Part shown: piece by piece, positions 6,708 to 14,417 of the stretch
How the letters are laid out: each line of letters opens with the position of its first letter
Numbering within the stretch: position 1 is the stretch's first letter
NCBI GenBank assembly: GCA_022794265.1
Contig: JAAWEK010000004.1
Coordinates: 1-35,237 of the forward strand
Direction: 5' to 3'
Length of the DNA stretch: 35,237 nucleotides
Source of the DNA: Lachnospiraceae bacterium
GTDB lineage: Bacteria > Bacillota > Clostridia > Lachnospirales > Lachnospiraceae
Made by a program: the position numbers and the translations under genes
The notes under the pieces: model-generated
What the model was told of the DNA's origin: nothing
Databases searched by the model: none
Seen by the model: the letters and a program-made list of their open reading frames with translations, nothing else

Positions 6708-6941
6708 TTACCACATTTTTAAAGAATCTTCCGCATCTACCCACATTTGCAAGTTACCATCAAGTGCTAATCAAATCCATCGGGAATCCGATGAATTGCA
6801 TATATCAAGCGGTTCGTCTATTGCCAGCGTATCCAAAGCACATTGAGAGCAGGGAGTAGTCTTTAATCCTTCTTCTGCTGTATTACAGTCGATCCGTAAG
6901 ATATATCGGTTAAAAATGGTTACATCAACGCTGTTGTACAT
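6708..6941 (-). pseudogene. Small ICE-cargo protein (DUF6061-like), frameshifted
   Basis: From the ATG at 6941 a 56-residue frame reads MYNSVDVTIFNRYILRIDCN, TPCSQCALDTLAIDEPLDIC and stops at 6771. In another frame the sequence goes on as ALDGNLQMWVDAEDSLKMW to a TAA at 6710-6708, which looks like the lost C-terminus. Short proteins with a 'tIfNg.iLrIDc' start are common in conjugative elements of gut clostridia. The DUF6061 label is from memory and tentative. No ribosome site is evident; an 11-bp inverted repeat ends exactly at the start codon. No function is known. Confidence 0.5.
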
Positions 6942-6971
6942 ACAATAGAATCATAGGGCAGATTCTATTGT
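6942..6971. repeat. Perfect 11-bp inverted repeat before the small-gene start
   Basis: ACAATAGAATC, an 8-base spacer, GATTCTATTGT. It lies immediately upstream of the minus-strand ATG at 6941, where a ribosome site would be expected, and has no T-run. It could be an operator or an RNA hairpin occluding translation. Confidence 0.6.
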
Positions 6972-7127
6972 CAAAGGGCTATTGTATTATGCATATATAA
7001 ATCTCATATCTTATCTGTCCTTTCTTTTCAAATCAAATTTTCGGAGAAATTAAAAAAGCATTTCAATCAGTTCTTCTCGCCTGATTTATTTTGTGTTATA
7101 CTTTGTTACAGAATTTTCTTTCTCTTA

Positions 7128-7197
7128 TTTTTGCCCTTATAAGGGTTCATAACACGAGGGAAAAGGATATAACACAAGGGAAAGTCTAAGGGCAAAC
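7128..7197. repeat. Integrase arm-type-like repeats, right end
   Basis: TTTTTGCCCTTA (7128-7139, inverted), ACACGAGGGAAAAGG, ACACAAGGGAAAG and CTAAGGGCAAAC. The two middle copies form a 20-bp-period direct repeat (7149-7168 and 7169-7188). AGGGAAAAGGATA at 7157-7169 is the exact inverted copy of 3763-3775, and TTTTTGCCCTTAT at the left end is repeated exactly. Together they mark the right end of the integrase-bearing element. Confidence 0.5.
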
Positions 7198-7219
7198 TCA
7201 CTTGCTGTAAATTTAGCAT

Positions 7220-7234
7220 TTTCAAGGGGTTGCA
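7220..7234 (+). repeat. Candidate attachment-site core, right copy
   Basis: TTTCAAGGGGTTGCA, 12 of 15 identical to 3726-3740. It lies just outside the right arm-like repeats. If correct, the element remnant spans about 3.5 kb. Confidence 0.35.
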
Positions 7235-7305
7235 GACCTTTTGAAGATAAGATATAACAGTTAATAAATGCTATAAAAGTGTCTTATCAGAATTCTCATT
7301 TATCA

Positions 7306-7361
7306 GTGATAAAAAGTAAAACAGGGCGGCGGGGTTGGTGTTGTCTATCCCGCCGACCTGT
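7306..7361 (-). terminator. GC-rich terminator of the LytTR-CPBP operon
   Basis: 13-bp arms (7349-7361 and 7321-7333) pair with one mismatch around a 15-base loop. On the minus strand they are followed by TTTTACTTTTT. It lies 40 bases after the stop of the last operon gene. Confidence 0.85.
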
Positions 7362-7401
7362 CTGTTATCGCCCCATATCCTGCGTCATACGGAGTGATTG
7401 C

Positions 7402-7587
7402 TCACAAGTTCATCGGCTTTGCATCTGGCTCTGTGATGACTGTAATTTGTAAATTCTTTGCTTCAATCAATGTTTCCTGTTTACATTTCGGACAATAGAG
7501 AGGATAGTTTCTCGAAATTATATCTTCTCTAATTTTGGTGCAGGCTTTGTTACCACAAACAGGACAGCATATCCATTCAATTATCAT
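7402..7587 (-). CDS. Cysteine-rich KTR domain protein
   Basis: 61 residues with two CxxC zinc-ribbon pairs: WICCPVCGNKACTKIRED and LYCPKCKQETLIEA. This is the Cys_rich_KTR family, a short probable zinc-binding protein very common near integrative elements and transporter or resistance cargo of clostridia; no function is established. Its start overlaps the end of the CPBP gene by 11 bases, so it is translated from the same mRNA. AAAGGA lies about 10 bases upstream. It is the last gene before a strong terminator and looks intact. Confidence 0.85.
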   Translation of the reverse strand: MIIEWICCPVCGNKACTKIREDIISRNYPLYCPKCKQETLIEAKNLQITVITEPDAKPMNL

Positions 7588-8425
7588 ATTCTGATTTTCC
7601 TTTATAATTTCGCATATAATATATTAACACTATGATAAATGACAGGCTTTGGGCAGCTGCTATTCTCACAACTTGCAGCGCATCTGCTCCTGTAACAGAT
7701 ATTACATGAAAAATATTAACGATTATGTTATTAACAAAATGGTCGCTCATACTCATATATAAACTACCCGTCATTTTTACAAGAAGAGAAAATTTAAAAC
7801 CTATAATGCCAGAAGTAACTATTAGCATAATTATATTTATCAAAAGTCCGCTCACTCCAATCATTCCATCGCAATAACTTCTGATAGGAGCAATAATATG
7901 CCATATACCAAACAGACAGGAAGAGATTATCGCACTTACAACAAATGAATATTTATGTTCAAGTATTTTTTGAAACAATCCCCTAAACATGCCTTCTTCC
8001 ATAACCACATTAATGATATTACCAATAATACAGATAACAAAGAAAATCAAAGATGTCTGATTACCAGTATTTCCATCAATAGCATAAGCACTCACATAAA
8101 TCTGAACCATTGCAAATTTATTCTGGACAACAAGAATAAAGATTTCAATCATATATGCTACAATAAACATCGACAGCCCAAATCCAAGTCCTTTTAGCAA
8201 ATTGTGTAATACACTATTTTTTTTAAATCCTATGTCTTTTAGATTCATGCCATACATTTTTGCACCGACATAAAAAATCATAATGCCTATGAGTTTGTGA
8301 ATGAAAGCCTCACCCCAAAATGTTTGGTCTGTTCGTAATACAAAATATTCAAAACTCCGAAATACAAAACATAAAATATAAATTAGCAATACAACAAGTA
8401 ATTTTTTACTTTTTTTGTTTATCAT
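7577..8425 (-). CDS. CPBP family intramembrane metalloprotease
   Basis: 282 residues with about eight hydrophobic segments. The CPBP (Abi/CAAX-like) motifs are all present: EEGMFR (residues 143-148), FGIWH (172-176) and DHFVNN (228-233). Glu143-Glu144, His176, His229 and Asn233 are the expected metal and catalytic residues. The family cleaves peptides within the membrane and is linked to CAAX processing, bacteriocin maturation and self-immunity; the substrate here is unknown. AAAGGAG lies 9 bases before the ATG. It lies 31 bases behind the DUF3021 gene in the LytTR-led operon, so expression is probably under that regulator. No bacteriocin precursor was found nearby. Confidence 0.9.
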   Translation of the reverse strand: MINKKSKKLLVVLLIYILCFVFRSFEYFVLRTDQTFWGEAFIHKLIGIMIFYVGAKMYGMNLKDIGFKKNSVLHNLLKGLGFGLSMFIVAYMIEIFILVVQNKFAMVQIYVSAYAIDGNTGNQTSLIFFVICIIGNIINVVMEEGMFRGLFQKILEHKYSFVVSAIISSCLFGIWHIIAPIRSYCDGMIGVSGLLINIIMLIVTSGIIGFKFSLLVKMTGSLYMSMSDHFVNNIIVNIFHVISVTGADALQVVRIAAAQSLSFIIVLIYYMRNYKGKSEYDN

Positions 8426-8456
8426 ACTATGACGCTCCTTTACAAAATTATATTTG

Positions 8457-8849
8457 CTACTCTTTTTTTATAATTTGGATAAGTTCGTTAATTTCATCTG
8501 CTTCTTGTTTCATATGCAGTATGTTTAAAATTATTGAAATCATATATATTGTAATGCTCATGACAACAAGGACAAAAAGCGGCGTGCTTGTATACCAGTC
8601 AAAGATTGCACCAAATAATAGTGATATAGCAACAGTCAAAATAATTTCTAATGCAATCTCAACTACTAAATACTTTATTTCTATTTTGTACATTAATAAA
8701 AGTACCAAATGAACAACAACATTTAACAAAAAAACTTGAAAGACCGTTTTAACAAAAAGAAATTCTGCAGTATAAAATGTTGCAATAATTGAAAGCAATA
8801 TCAGAGAAAGCCCTGTTGTTGCAAAAATATTTATAAAACCTCTTTTCAT
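8457..8849 (-). CDS. DUF3021 family membrane protein
   Basis: 130 residues with four predicted transmembrane segments (GLSLILLSIIATFY, VFLLNVVVHLVLLLM, VEIALEIILTVAISLLFG, PLFVLVVMSITIYMISIILN) and a charged C-terminal helix ending IQIIKKE. DUF3021 proteins almost always follow a LytTR regulator gene. They are thought to act with it as a membrane-bound partner that tunes its activity. The ATG overlaps the regulator stop by four bases (ATGA), which indicates translational coupling. Partner and signal are inferred from this arrangement. Confidence 0.8.
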   Translation of the reverse strand: MKRGFINIFATTGLSLILLSIIATFYTAEFLFVKTVFQVFLLNVVVHLVLLLMYKIEIKYLVVEIALEIILTVAISLLFGAIFDWYTSTPLFVLVVMSITIYMISIILNILHMKQEADEINELIQIIKKE

Positions 8850-9295
8850 ATGCTTGTTTCTCCTCTCAATACTTTTTTTACTTCATCTAAATAGTTGCGG
8901 TTAATATAAACTCGTTCACTATTTTTTAGTGTCGCTTCCATCCTGCTATTAAAAATCGATTTAATGCTATCCATGTAATGTATATTCAAAATACATGATT
9001 TACTGATTTGAACAAAACCATATTTTTTCAGTTGCTCTATAAGCTGATATAAACGGAAATCTGTATGATAGACTTCTCTTTCAAGATAAACAAAGGTTTG
9101 TTTATCAACACTTTCTATATAATAAATATCTGAAGCATTTACCATTCGTTCTGTTCCGTTATTATCACATTTAATCTGTATATCAATGGATTTCAATAAT
9201 TTTACAATACGTGGGAGATTTTCTCTGTCTTTACCATATTTAATAATCACTTCAATATCGGTACAAGATAAATCCTGTTCTAATTTAATTACCAT
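8846..9295 (-). CDS. LytTR-type DNA-binding regulator
   Basis: 149 residues from the ATG at 9295, with AAGGAGGG 8 bases upstream; a TTG one codon earlier is less likely. Residues about 50-145 form a LytTR domain (DIYYIESVDKQTFVYLERE, FVQISKSCILNIHYMDSIKS, NSRMEATLKNSERVYINRNY). The short N-terminal part lacks a receiver Asp pocket, so it is not a standard response regulator. Stand-alone LytTR proteins paired with DUF3021 usually autoregulate and control the transporter or protease genes behind them. It heads a four-gene operon with DUF3021, CPBP protease and KTR protein. Confidence 0.88.
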   Translation of the reverse strand: MVIKLEQDLSCTDIEVIIKYGKDRENLPRIVKLLKSIDIQIKCDNNGTERMVNASDIYYIESVDKQTFVYLEREVYHTDFRLYQLIEQLKKYGFVQISKSCILNIHYMDSIKSIFNSRMEATLKNSERVYINRNYLDEVKKVLRGETSI

Positions 9296-9317
9296 CAAGG
9301 CATCCCTCCTTGTATAA

Positions 9318-9346
9318 ATTATATCAAAATTTGTGCTATAATTGAA
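9318..9346 (-). promoter_or_regulatory. Promoter of the LytTR operon
   Basis: On the minus strand TTCAAT (9346-9341), a 17-base spacer, and a perfect TATAAT (9323-9318), with the start codon 22 bases on. The weak -35 fits a regulated promoter. Confidence 0.6.
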
Positions 9347-9391
9347 TGTGCTGAAAGCTGAAATACATTTTTAAGCAACCAACATACATAA

Positions 9392-9553
9392 CAAAAGCGA
9401 AGAAAATTCAAAGGACATGAATTACCTCATAATCATGACTTTGACTGGCTGGCATTTGAACGGTTAAAAGAGGAATACATTTATCCTTTGTTTATAAAAG
9501 AAAAGATATTTGATTTGCCGCAAACTCTTATTTTGCAGACTGAAGTCGAATAG
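9392..9553 (+). pseudogene. 3' fragment of an unrecognised gene
   Basis: A frame without a start codon reads KFKGHELPHNHDFDWLAFER, LKEEYIYPLFIKEKIFDLPQ and TLILQTEVE before a TAG at 9551-9553. Composition looks protein-like (ordered charged and aromatic residues), but no family is recognised. The upstream part is missing; the LytTR promoter region lies there instead. It is probably a remnant of ICE cargo. Confidence 0.35.
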
Positions 9554-9657
9554 TACAAATCAAAATTGTAAGGGCGGGAGGATTGTATGATAGAAACAAG
9601 TATGATATACTTTGAAAAGTATCGCGCAGGCATATTATTATTTGAGGAGGGAATACA

Positions 9658-10071
9658 ATGCTTGAAAATATACCATCTCAATCAACTATGGCTGAGCTGC
9701 TTGGATCAGCATTATTTGAGGTTTGGCAAGAACTATGTTCGGTTATTGATGAAAAATACGAAATGGAACGATTATGGAATACTGGTGGTAAGAACTGGAC
9801 TTATGAGTATAAATATCGCAGAGGTGGTAAAACACTTTGTTGCCTGTATGCTAAAAGTAATTGTGTTGGATTTATGATTATTTTCGGGAAAGATGAAAGA
9901 ACAAAATTTGAAAATATAAGGGATACTCTATCTAATACTGTTTGTAAGAAATATGATGAAGCGAAAACTTATCATGACGGGAAATGGGTATTGTTTGAAC
10001 CGACTGATACTTCTGAATTTAGTGATTATATTAAATTGTTGGCTATTAAAAGAAAACCAAATCGGAAATAA
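9658..10071 (+). CDS. DUF3788 family protein
   Basis: 137 residues, with GAGGAGGG upstream of the ATG. The family signature is clear: an N-terminal ELLG..LFEVWQELCSVIDEKY helix, then WTYEYKYRRGGKTLCCLYAK and VGFMIIFGKDERTKFENIRD, and WVLFEPTDTSEFSDYIKLLA near the end. DUF3788 proteins are small soluble proteins of unknown role, common on clostridial mobile elements. The frame is complete. An overlapping frame from 9587 is a shadow. The gene stands alone between a decayed fragment and a hairpin-rich non-coding stretch. Confidence 0.75.
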   Translation: MLENIPSQSTMAELLGSALFEVWQELCSVIDEKYEMERLWNTGGKNWTYEYKYRRGGKTLCCLYAKSNCVGFMIIFGKDERTKFENIRDTLSNTVCKKYDEAKTYHDGKWVLFEPTDTSEFSDYIKLLAIKRKPNRK

Positions 10072-10399
10072 CAATTCCGCTTTGATTGAGAAACCGGGGC
10101 GACAGCGGCAGTGACACAGCCAGTCTTTTTGGGACGTTTTGTCCCAAAGCTGGGGCGGTGTTTTGCATAGTGCCGCCCTCTTTTCATACCTGGACGGCTC
10201 TTTTCCCATACCCCTAACCGGAGTTATGTGGATAAATGGATAGAAACTGATAGGGCAAATTTATAATATACAGAGTGTATAAAAATTTTAATATCAAAAT
10301 ATTCTTTTGGAGGTAAAATACAGTAGACTTTTTGCAATAGGATTGATATAATGAAGATATATATGTATTTAATTATGTTAATTAAATATTAATAAATGT
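10072..10399. other. Non-coding junction between accessory region and chromosome, with hairpins
   Basis: No credible gene. Two GC-richer hairpins occur: TTTGGGAC/GTCCCAAA (10128-10148) and GGGCGG/CCGCCC (10153-10178) followed by TCTTTTC, which can end transcription of the DUF3788 gene. Base composition changes from GC-richer to very AT-rich near 10250. This probably marks the border of acquired DNA, though no att repeat could be recognised. Confidence 0.5.
10324..10352 (+). promoter_or_regulatory. Promoter upstream of fapA
   Basis: TAGACT (10324-10329), a 17-base spacer, a perfect TATAAT (10347-10352). It lies about 60 bases before the FapA start, with an AT-rich leader between. Confidence 0.65.
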
Positions 10400-10414
10400 G
10401 TGAGCAAGGAAAGT

Positions 10415-12505
10415 ATGGGTTTGGATATGAAAAATTTAGCTACTGATAAAAATCAACAACAGGAACTGCAATTTTCCATGACTGAAAATGCAGAATATAA
10501 AGAAGCACAGAATCAGGAAATAAGACTGGGAATAGAAGAGGGACTGGATGTTTCCATATATTCCAATTCTGATTTTGACTGGCTGCAGATGGAGCAGATA
10601 CGTATGGGACTGAAAGATAAAGTGGATGCCTCCGTATATGCCAATCCTGCCTACAGTTATGAAACAATGAGACAGATACGGCTTTCCCTTTATTCTGCCA
10701 TTGATCTTATTTCTTATCTTAATAGAGGATTTACGGATGAAGCATTGGAGGAGATACGGCTTGCACTGTTAAATAATCTGCCTATTGATACATGGCTGAA
10801 AGATGATATGTGTGCGCCGCAGATTCATGAAATCCGGATAGGCTTAATTGAGCAGCTGGATGTATCAGTTTATGCAGATTCGAAATATAACTGGATGCAG
10901 ATGCAGGAAATCCGTCTTGGATTGGAAAAGAAGCTGAGTGTGTCATTATATACAAATTATCTGTTCAGTCATCCCCAGATGAAGGAGATTCGGCTGGGAT
11001 TAGAGGCGGGATTGGATGTGTCCTCATATTGCAGCCTGATTTATTCTGCTACAGATATGAAGGAAAAACGCTTGAGTCTTATCAATGGGAAAACGGCAAA
11101 AGAATCTCAGGCAAAGGTAAAAGGCTCAATTCTTGACTCTTTTACGAAAAAAGAATTTGTTATTTCCATAGAAGAAAATGGTAACAAGGCATATGCTTTT
11201 ATACCCTGGGTTCCGGGTAATATGGTTACAAAGGATGACATATACAACGATTTGGAAAGACGTGAAATCGTGTTTGGAATCAGACATGAAGCCATTCTGG
11301 ATATGATAGAAAAGAGAAGGATGAATGAAAAAATTCTGATTGCCGAAGGAATTCCGGCAAAAAAGGGCAAAGACGGCTGGTTTGAATTTTTCGTGAGGTT
11401 GGATCTGCCACGGATTCCGGCACCGCTTCCGGATGGAGGAGTGGACTATGTTAATATAGAAGCTTTTGAAATGGTAGATAAAGGTGAAAAATTAGCAGTT
11501 TATCATCCGGCTGAAAAGGGTACAAACGGAAAGAATATATATGGTAAGACCATACATGCGGAAAAGGGAATGGAGAAAAAACCTCTGCGCGGCACGGGGT
11601 TTATTATCGCACCGGATGGGGTAACCTATATTTCAAAGTTGAATGGAAAATTTGAATATATTAACGGACGAATGATTATTTCCAATATGCTGGTGGTTCA
11701 CGAAGATGTTACGTCTGTTACCGGCAAGCTGGAAGTAGACGGTTCCGTATATGTAGTCGGCAGTATCTATTCAGGGGGCTATATCAAGGCTACCGGGGAT
11801 ATTATCATTGAACACAATGTTGAAACGGCAAGGCTGATTGCTGGTGGAAATGTTATGATTAAAAAGGGAAGCTGTTCCAGACATGACTGTTTTATCGAGG
11901 CCGGAGGCGAGGTTTCGGGAAAGTTTTTTGAAGCTGCCAATATCAATGCCAGGGGCAATGTCAAAGCCAATTACATTATGAATAGCAATATCAATACTCA
12001 GGGCAGAGTAATCGTATCGGGAAGCAAAGGGGTACTTCTGGGGGGAAGAATCTGTGCGGTAAAAGGCGTGGATACTTTTAATCTTGGAAACAGTTCTCAT
12101 TTGAAAACAATTTTAGAGGTAGGAAGAAATGAATTGTATGAAAATCAACAGGCAGAGTTTGCTGAAAAAAGAGAACAGATTTTAAACGAGTTATCAGCTT
12201 TGGAGATGGGCCGGAATAAGATTATTCAGTTGATAACCGCAGAGAAAGAGGTGCCGGAAGATGTGTTGCGGAAAGTCTGCGCAACAATTACGGTTAAAAG
12301 TCAGGAACTGGCCAATCTGGATGCCGAAGTATCCAAGCTGGCCAATCTGACAGAGCAGAATTTTATAGCGCCTGTTTGTGTCAGGGGAAAGGCGCATGTG
12401 GGTAGCACTATTGTTATAAATACAATAAAATATATGTTGTCAATGGAAGTGAACAGGGTCATTTTTAAACTACGAAACAAACAGGTAATAATCGTAACTC
12501 TATAA
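10415..12505 (+). CDS. FapA/DUF342 domain protein with N-terminal 26-residue repeats
   Basis: 696 residues from the ATG at 10415 (AAGGA 4 bases upstream; a GTG at 10400 is possible but lacks a ribosome site). Residues about 36-217 are seven tandem 26-residue repeats. The rest is a DUF342/FapA protein: an N-terminal part with WVPGNMVTKDDIYNDLERRE and KGKDGWFEFFVRLD, then the beta-helix core (GKLEVDGSVYVVGSIYSGGY, IIIEHNVETARLIAGGNVMI, NINARGNVKANYIMNSNINT), then a coiled coil and a short C-terminal beta segment. FapA-like proteins are related to the polar factor FapA and may act in surface assembly or signalling; the exact role is unknown. It lies 24 bases before a receiver/HD-GYP gene and probably shares its mRNA. 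Confidence 0.85.
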   Translation: MGLDMKNLATDKNQQQELQFSMTENAEYKEAQNQEIRLGIEEGLDVSIYSNSDFDWLQMEQIRMGLKDKVDASVYANPAYSYETMRQIRLSLYSAIDLISYLNRGFTDEALEEIRLALLNNLPIDTWLKDDMCAPQIHEIRIGLIEQLDVSVYADSKYNWMQMQEIRLGLEKKLSVSLYTNYLFSHPQMKEIRLGLEAGLDVSSYCSLIYSATDMKEKRLSLINGKTAKESQAKVKGSILDSFTKKEFVISIEENGNKAYAFIPWVPGNMVTKDDIYNDLERREIVFGIRHEAILDMIEKRRMNEKILIAEGIPAKKGKDGWFEFFVRLDLPRIPAPLPDGGVDYVNIEAFEMVDKGEKLAVYHPAEKGTNGKNIYGKTIHAEKGMEKKPLRGTGFIIAPDGVTYISKLNGKFEYINGRMIISNMLVVHEDVTSVTGKLEVDGSVYVVGSIYSGGYIKATGDIIIEHNVETARLIAGGNVMIKKGSCSRHDCFIEAGGEVSGKFFEAANINARGNVKANYIMNSNINTQGRVIVSGSKGVLLGGRICAVKGVDTFNLGNSSHLKTILEVGRNELYENQQAEFAEKREQILNELSALEMGRNKIIQLITAEKEVPEDVLRKVCATITVKSQELANLDAEVSKLANLTEQNFIAPVCVRGKAHVGSTIVINTIKYMLSMEVNRVIFKLRNKQVIIVTL
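10520..11065 (+). repeat. Seven tandem 26-residue coding repeats in the FapA N-terminus
   Basis: Each unit is exactly 26 codons, with consensus IRLGLexgLDVSvYanp followed by W-x-x-M-x-E (for example IRLGIEEGLDVSIYSNSDFD and IRIGLIEQLDVSVYADSKYN). Units 3 and 4 are the most diverged. An eighth start (KRLSLINGK) is broken off. The units look like short helix-loop-helix solenoid repeats. Confidence 0.85.
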
Positions 12506-12529
12506 AAAGAAAGAAAGTATGGGATAATC

Positions 12530-13630
12530 ATGAAACGTGATACAATATTAATTTTTGAAGACAATTCGATTGACCGTGAAATTCTGGTTGAATTATTCCG
12601 GTCGGAATATAAAATTTTAGAAGCAGCCAATGGTCAGGAAGGGATTAAATGTTTAAACAATCACGCCTCTTCTATTGCCGTTGTTCTGTTAGACTATATG
12701 ATGCCGGTAATGGATGGATTTGAGGTATTAAATCATTTAAAGAAAACTAATTTTTTGAAAACCATACCCTTTATCATGATTACCGGGGAAAGTTCCTATA
12801 AACTTGAAAAAAAGGGCTATGAATACGGAGTAGTCAGTTATATTAAGAAACCTTATCAGCCGGAGGTAATAAAACAGGTAGTCAGTAATGCAGTGGGTTG
12901 GTTTCAACATAAGATGCAACTGGAAATGATGGTAAAAAAACAGAATGAAAGTATAAAAAAACAGAATAATCTGTTAAGACAACAGACAAAACGGCTGAAT
13001 CAGTTAAATGAAGTTCTGGTAGATTCTTTAAGCAACATTGTGGAGTTCAGAAATCTGGAATCAAAACAGCATGTGAAAAGGATTCGTGAATATTCTTTGT
13101 GTCTGGGAAAGAGTGTAATGAAACTCTATCCGGAGTATAAACTTACATCCGATAAGCTGCTTCGCATAGGATGGGCTTCTTCTCTTCATGATATCGGAAA
13201 AATAGCCATTCCGGATAATATTATTCTAAAGGCTGGTAAACTGACGCCGGATGAATCGGAACTTATAAAATCTCATACCACCAAGGGGGCAGAGATTATA
13301 CAGTCTGCCATTTCTCTGAATGATAAGGAAATTTATGATTATGCTTATGATATTGCCAGACATCATCATGAAAGATATGATGGAAAAGGTTATCCTGATG
13401 GCATCAAGGGAGATGAAATCAGTATTGCAGCTCAGATAGTTTCTTTAGTGGATGTATATGACGAACTCACTTCCAAGCGTGTTTATAAAGCTGCCTATGA
13501 GCCGGATAAAGCCTATCAGATGATTATTAACGGACATAGCGGTGCATTTTCACCTAAATTGCTCAAAGCTTTTTCAGAAGTAAAGGAGGATTTTGAAAAT
13601 CTGCTGAGAAATTATCAGAGCGAGGAATAA
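12530..13630 (+). CDS. Response regulator with HD-GYP c-di-GMP phosphodiesterase domain
   Basis: 366 residues. The receiver domain (1-120) has Glu10-Asp11, phosphoacceptor Asp55 in LLDYMMP and the conserved Lys in IKKP. A coiled-coil linker (about 125-165) leads to an HD-GYP domain with the HD pair at residues 220-221 (SSLHDIGKIAIPD), SHTTKGAEII, and HHHERYDGKGYPDGIKGDEI with GYP at 287-289. Proteins of this architecture hydrolyse cyclic di-GMP when phosphorylated. All metal ligands I can check are present. No strong Shine-Dalgarno is visible (AAAGAAAG). It lies between fapA and an OmpR-type regulator, which starts 1 base after its stop, so the three are probably co-transcribed. Confidence 0.9.
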   Translation: MKRDTILIFEDNSIDREILVELFRSEYKILEAANGQEGIKCLNNHASSIAVVLLDYMMPVMDGFEVLNHLKKTNFLKTIPFIMITGESSYKLEKKGYEYGVVSYIKKPYQPEVIKQVVSNAVGWFQHKMQLEMMVKKQNESIKKQNNLLRQQTKRLNQLNEVLVDSLSNIVEFRNLESKQHVKRIREYSLCLGKSVMKLYPEYKLTSDKLLRIGWASSLHDIGKIAIPDNIILKAGKLTPDESELIKSHTTKGAEIIQSAISLNDKEIYDYAYDIARHHHERYDGKGYPDGIKGDEISIAAQIVSLVDVYDELTSKRVYKAAYEPDKAYQMIINGHSGAFSPKLLKAFSEVKEDFENLLRNYQSEE

Positions 13631-13631
13631 T

Positions 13632-14306
13632 ATGAACCCCATATTAATTGTAGAAGATGACACGAATATAAATAATTTGTTAAAAGAGGCATTGGAAAAA
13701 GAACAGTATGACTGTCAGCAGGCCTTTTCCGGAACGGAGGCTAAAATGTTACTGGAAGTCCGGAAGTACTCCGTAGTACTGCTGGATTTAATGCTTCCCG
13801 GTATTTCAGGAGAAGAGGTTTTAAAAGTTATTCGGGAACAGGGCAAAATCCCGGTTATCATACTGACCGCCAAAGATGATTTGGATGCGAAGGTAGACAT
13901 ACTAACCAGCGGTGCGGATGACTATATTACAAAACCTTTTGAGATTAAGGAAGTGATAGCACGGATTCAGGTACAGCTTCGCCATGCAGGGCCAGGACAG
14001 GAAAATCATTTATTGAATTATAAGGAAATGGTATTGGACAGGGAAAGTTTTTCTGTGGAGATTCATGGGCAACAGTTGCAGAAAATAACAAAACAGGAGT
14101 TTTTTATACTGGAACTGTTATTAAAACATCCGAAAAAGGTTTTCAGTAAAGAAGAGATGTTCGAGTATGCATGGGAACAGTCGTATATGGGTGAAACGAA
14201 GACTCTGGATGTTCATATCAGCAATATACGTAAAAAAATACGGGAAATAACGGAAGAAGAATATATTGAAACCGTATGGGGTATCGGATACAGGCTTAAT
14301 CCTTAG
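13632..14306 (+). CDS. OmpR/PhoB-family response regulator
   Basis: 224 residues. The receiver domain has acidic pocket Glu8-Asp9-Asp10, phosphoacceptor Asp52 (LLDLMLPG), Thr79 and Lys101 (ITKPF). The C-terminal winged helix includes KITKQEFFILELLLKHPKKV, FSKEEMFEYAWEQ and KTLDVHISNIRKKIRE, ending VWGIGYRLNP. AGCGAGGAA precedes the ATG. It starts 1 base after the HD-GYP gene. About 110 bases later comes an ABC exporter with a histidine kinase, which is probably its cognate sensor: the set matches peptide-antibiotic resistance modules. It likely activates the exporter genes. Confidence 0.92.
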   Translation: MNPILIVEDDTNINNLLKEALEKEQYDCQQAFSGTEAKMLLEVRKYSVVLLDLMLPGISGEEVLKVIREQGKIPVIILTAKDDLDAKVDILTSGADDYITKPFEIKEVIARIQVQLRHAGPGQENHLLNYKEMVLDRESFSVEIHGQQLQKITKQEFFILELLLKHPKKVFSKEEMFEYAWEQSYMGETKTLDVHISNIRKKIREITEEEYIETVWGIGYRLNP

Positions 14307-14417
14307 ATTTTACTCTTTTTTTACTTTTTATTTGCCATTTATAAGGAATCTTAAATTATAATGTGAAACAGCTGGTAATAATTATAACTGGCTATTACAT
14401 TAAAGGAGATGAATGGA

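Larger units (their letters stand above)
6972..7401. other. Gene-free element end and operon terminator region
   Basis: No coding sequence is recognised over 430 bases. It contains the right-end arm-like repeats (7128-7197), the candidate att core (7220-7234) and the strong minus-strand terminator (7306-7361). Confidence 0.6.

Noticed and set aside
7577-8425. Considered an Abi phage-defence gene because CPBP proteins are sometimes labelled Abi
   Set aside because: The catalytic motifs support a CPBP protease, but nothing in the operon shows phage defence.
9587-9877. 96-codon plus-strand frame overlapping the DUF3788 gene
   Set aside because: Most of it is DUF3788 sequence in the wrong frame; the DUF3788 frame carries the family motifs and the good ribosome site.
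9928-10209. 93-codon minus-strand frame with several Trp and Cys residues
   Set aside because: It runs across the DUF3788 3' end and two hairpins, with composition unlike a real protein.
10520-11065. Considered a CRISPR-like or DNA tandem repeat
   Set aside because: The periodicity is at the protein level (26 codons) with diverged DNA; no identical DNA repeats with spacers occur here or elsewhere in the window.
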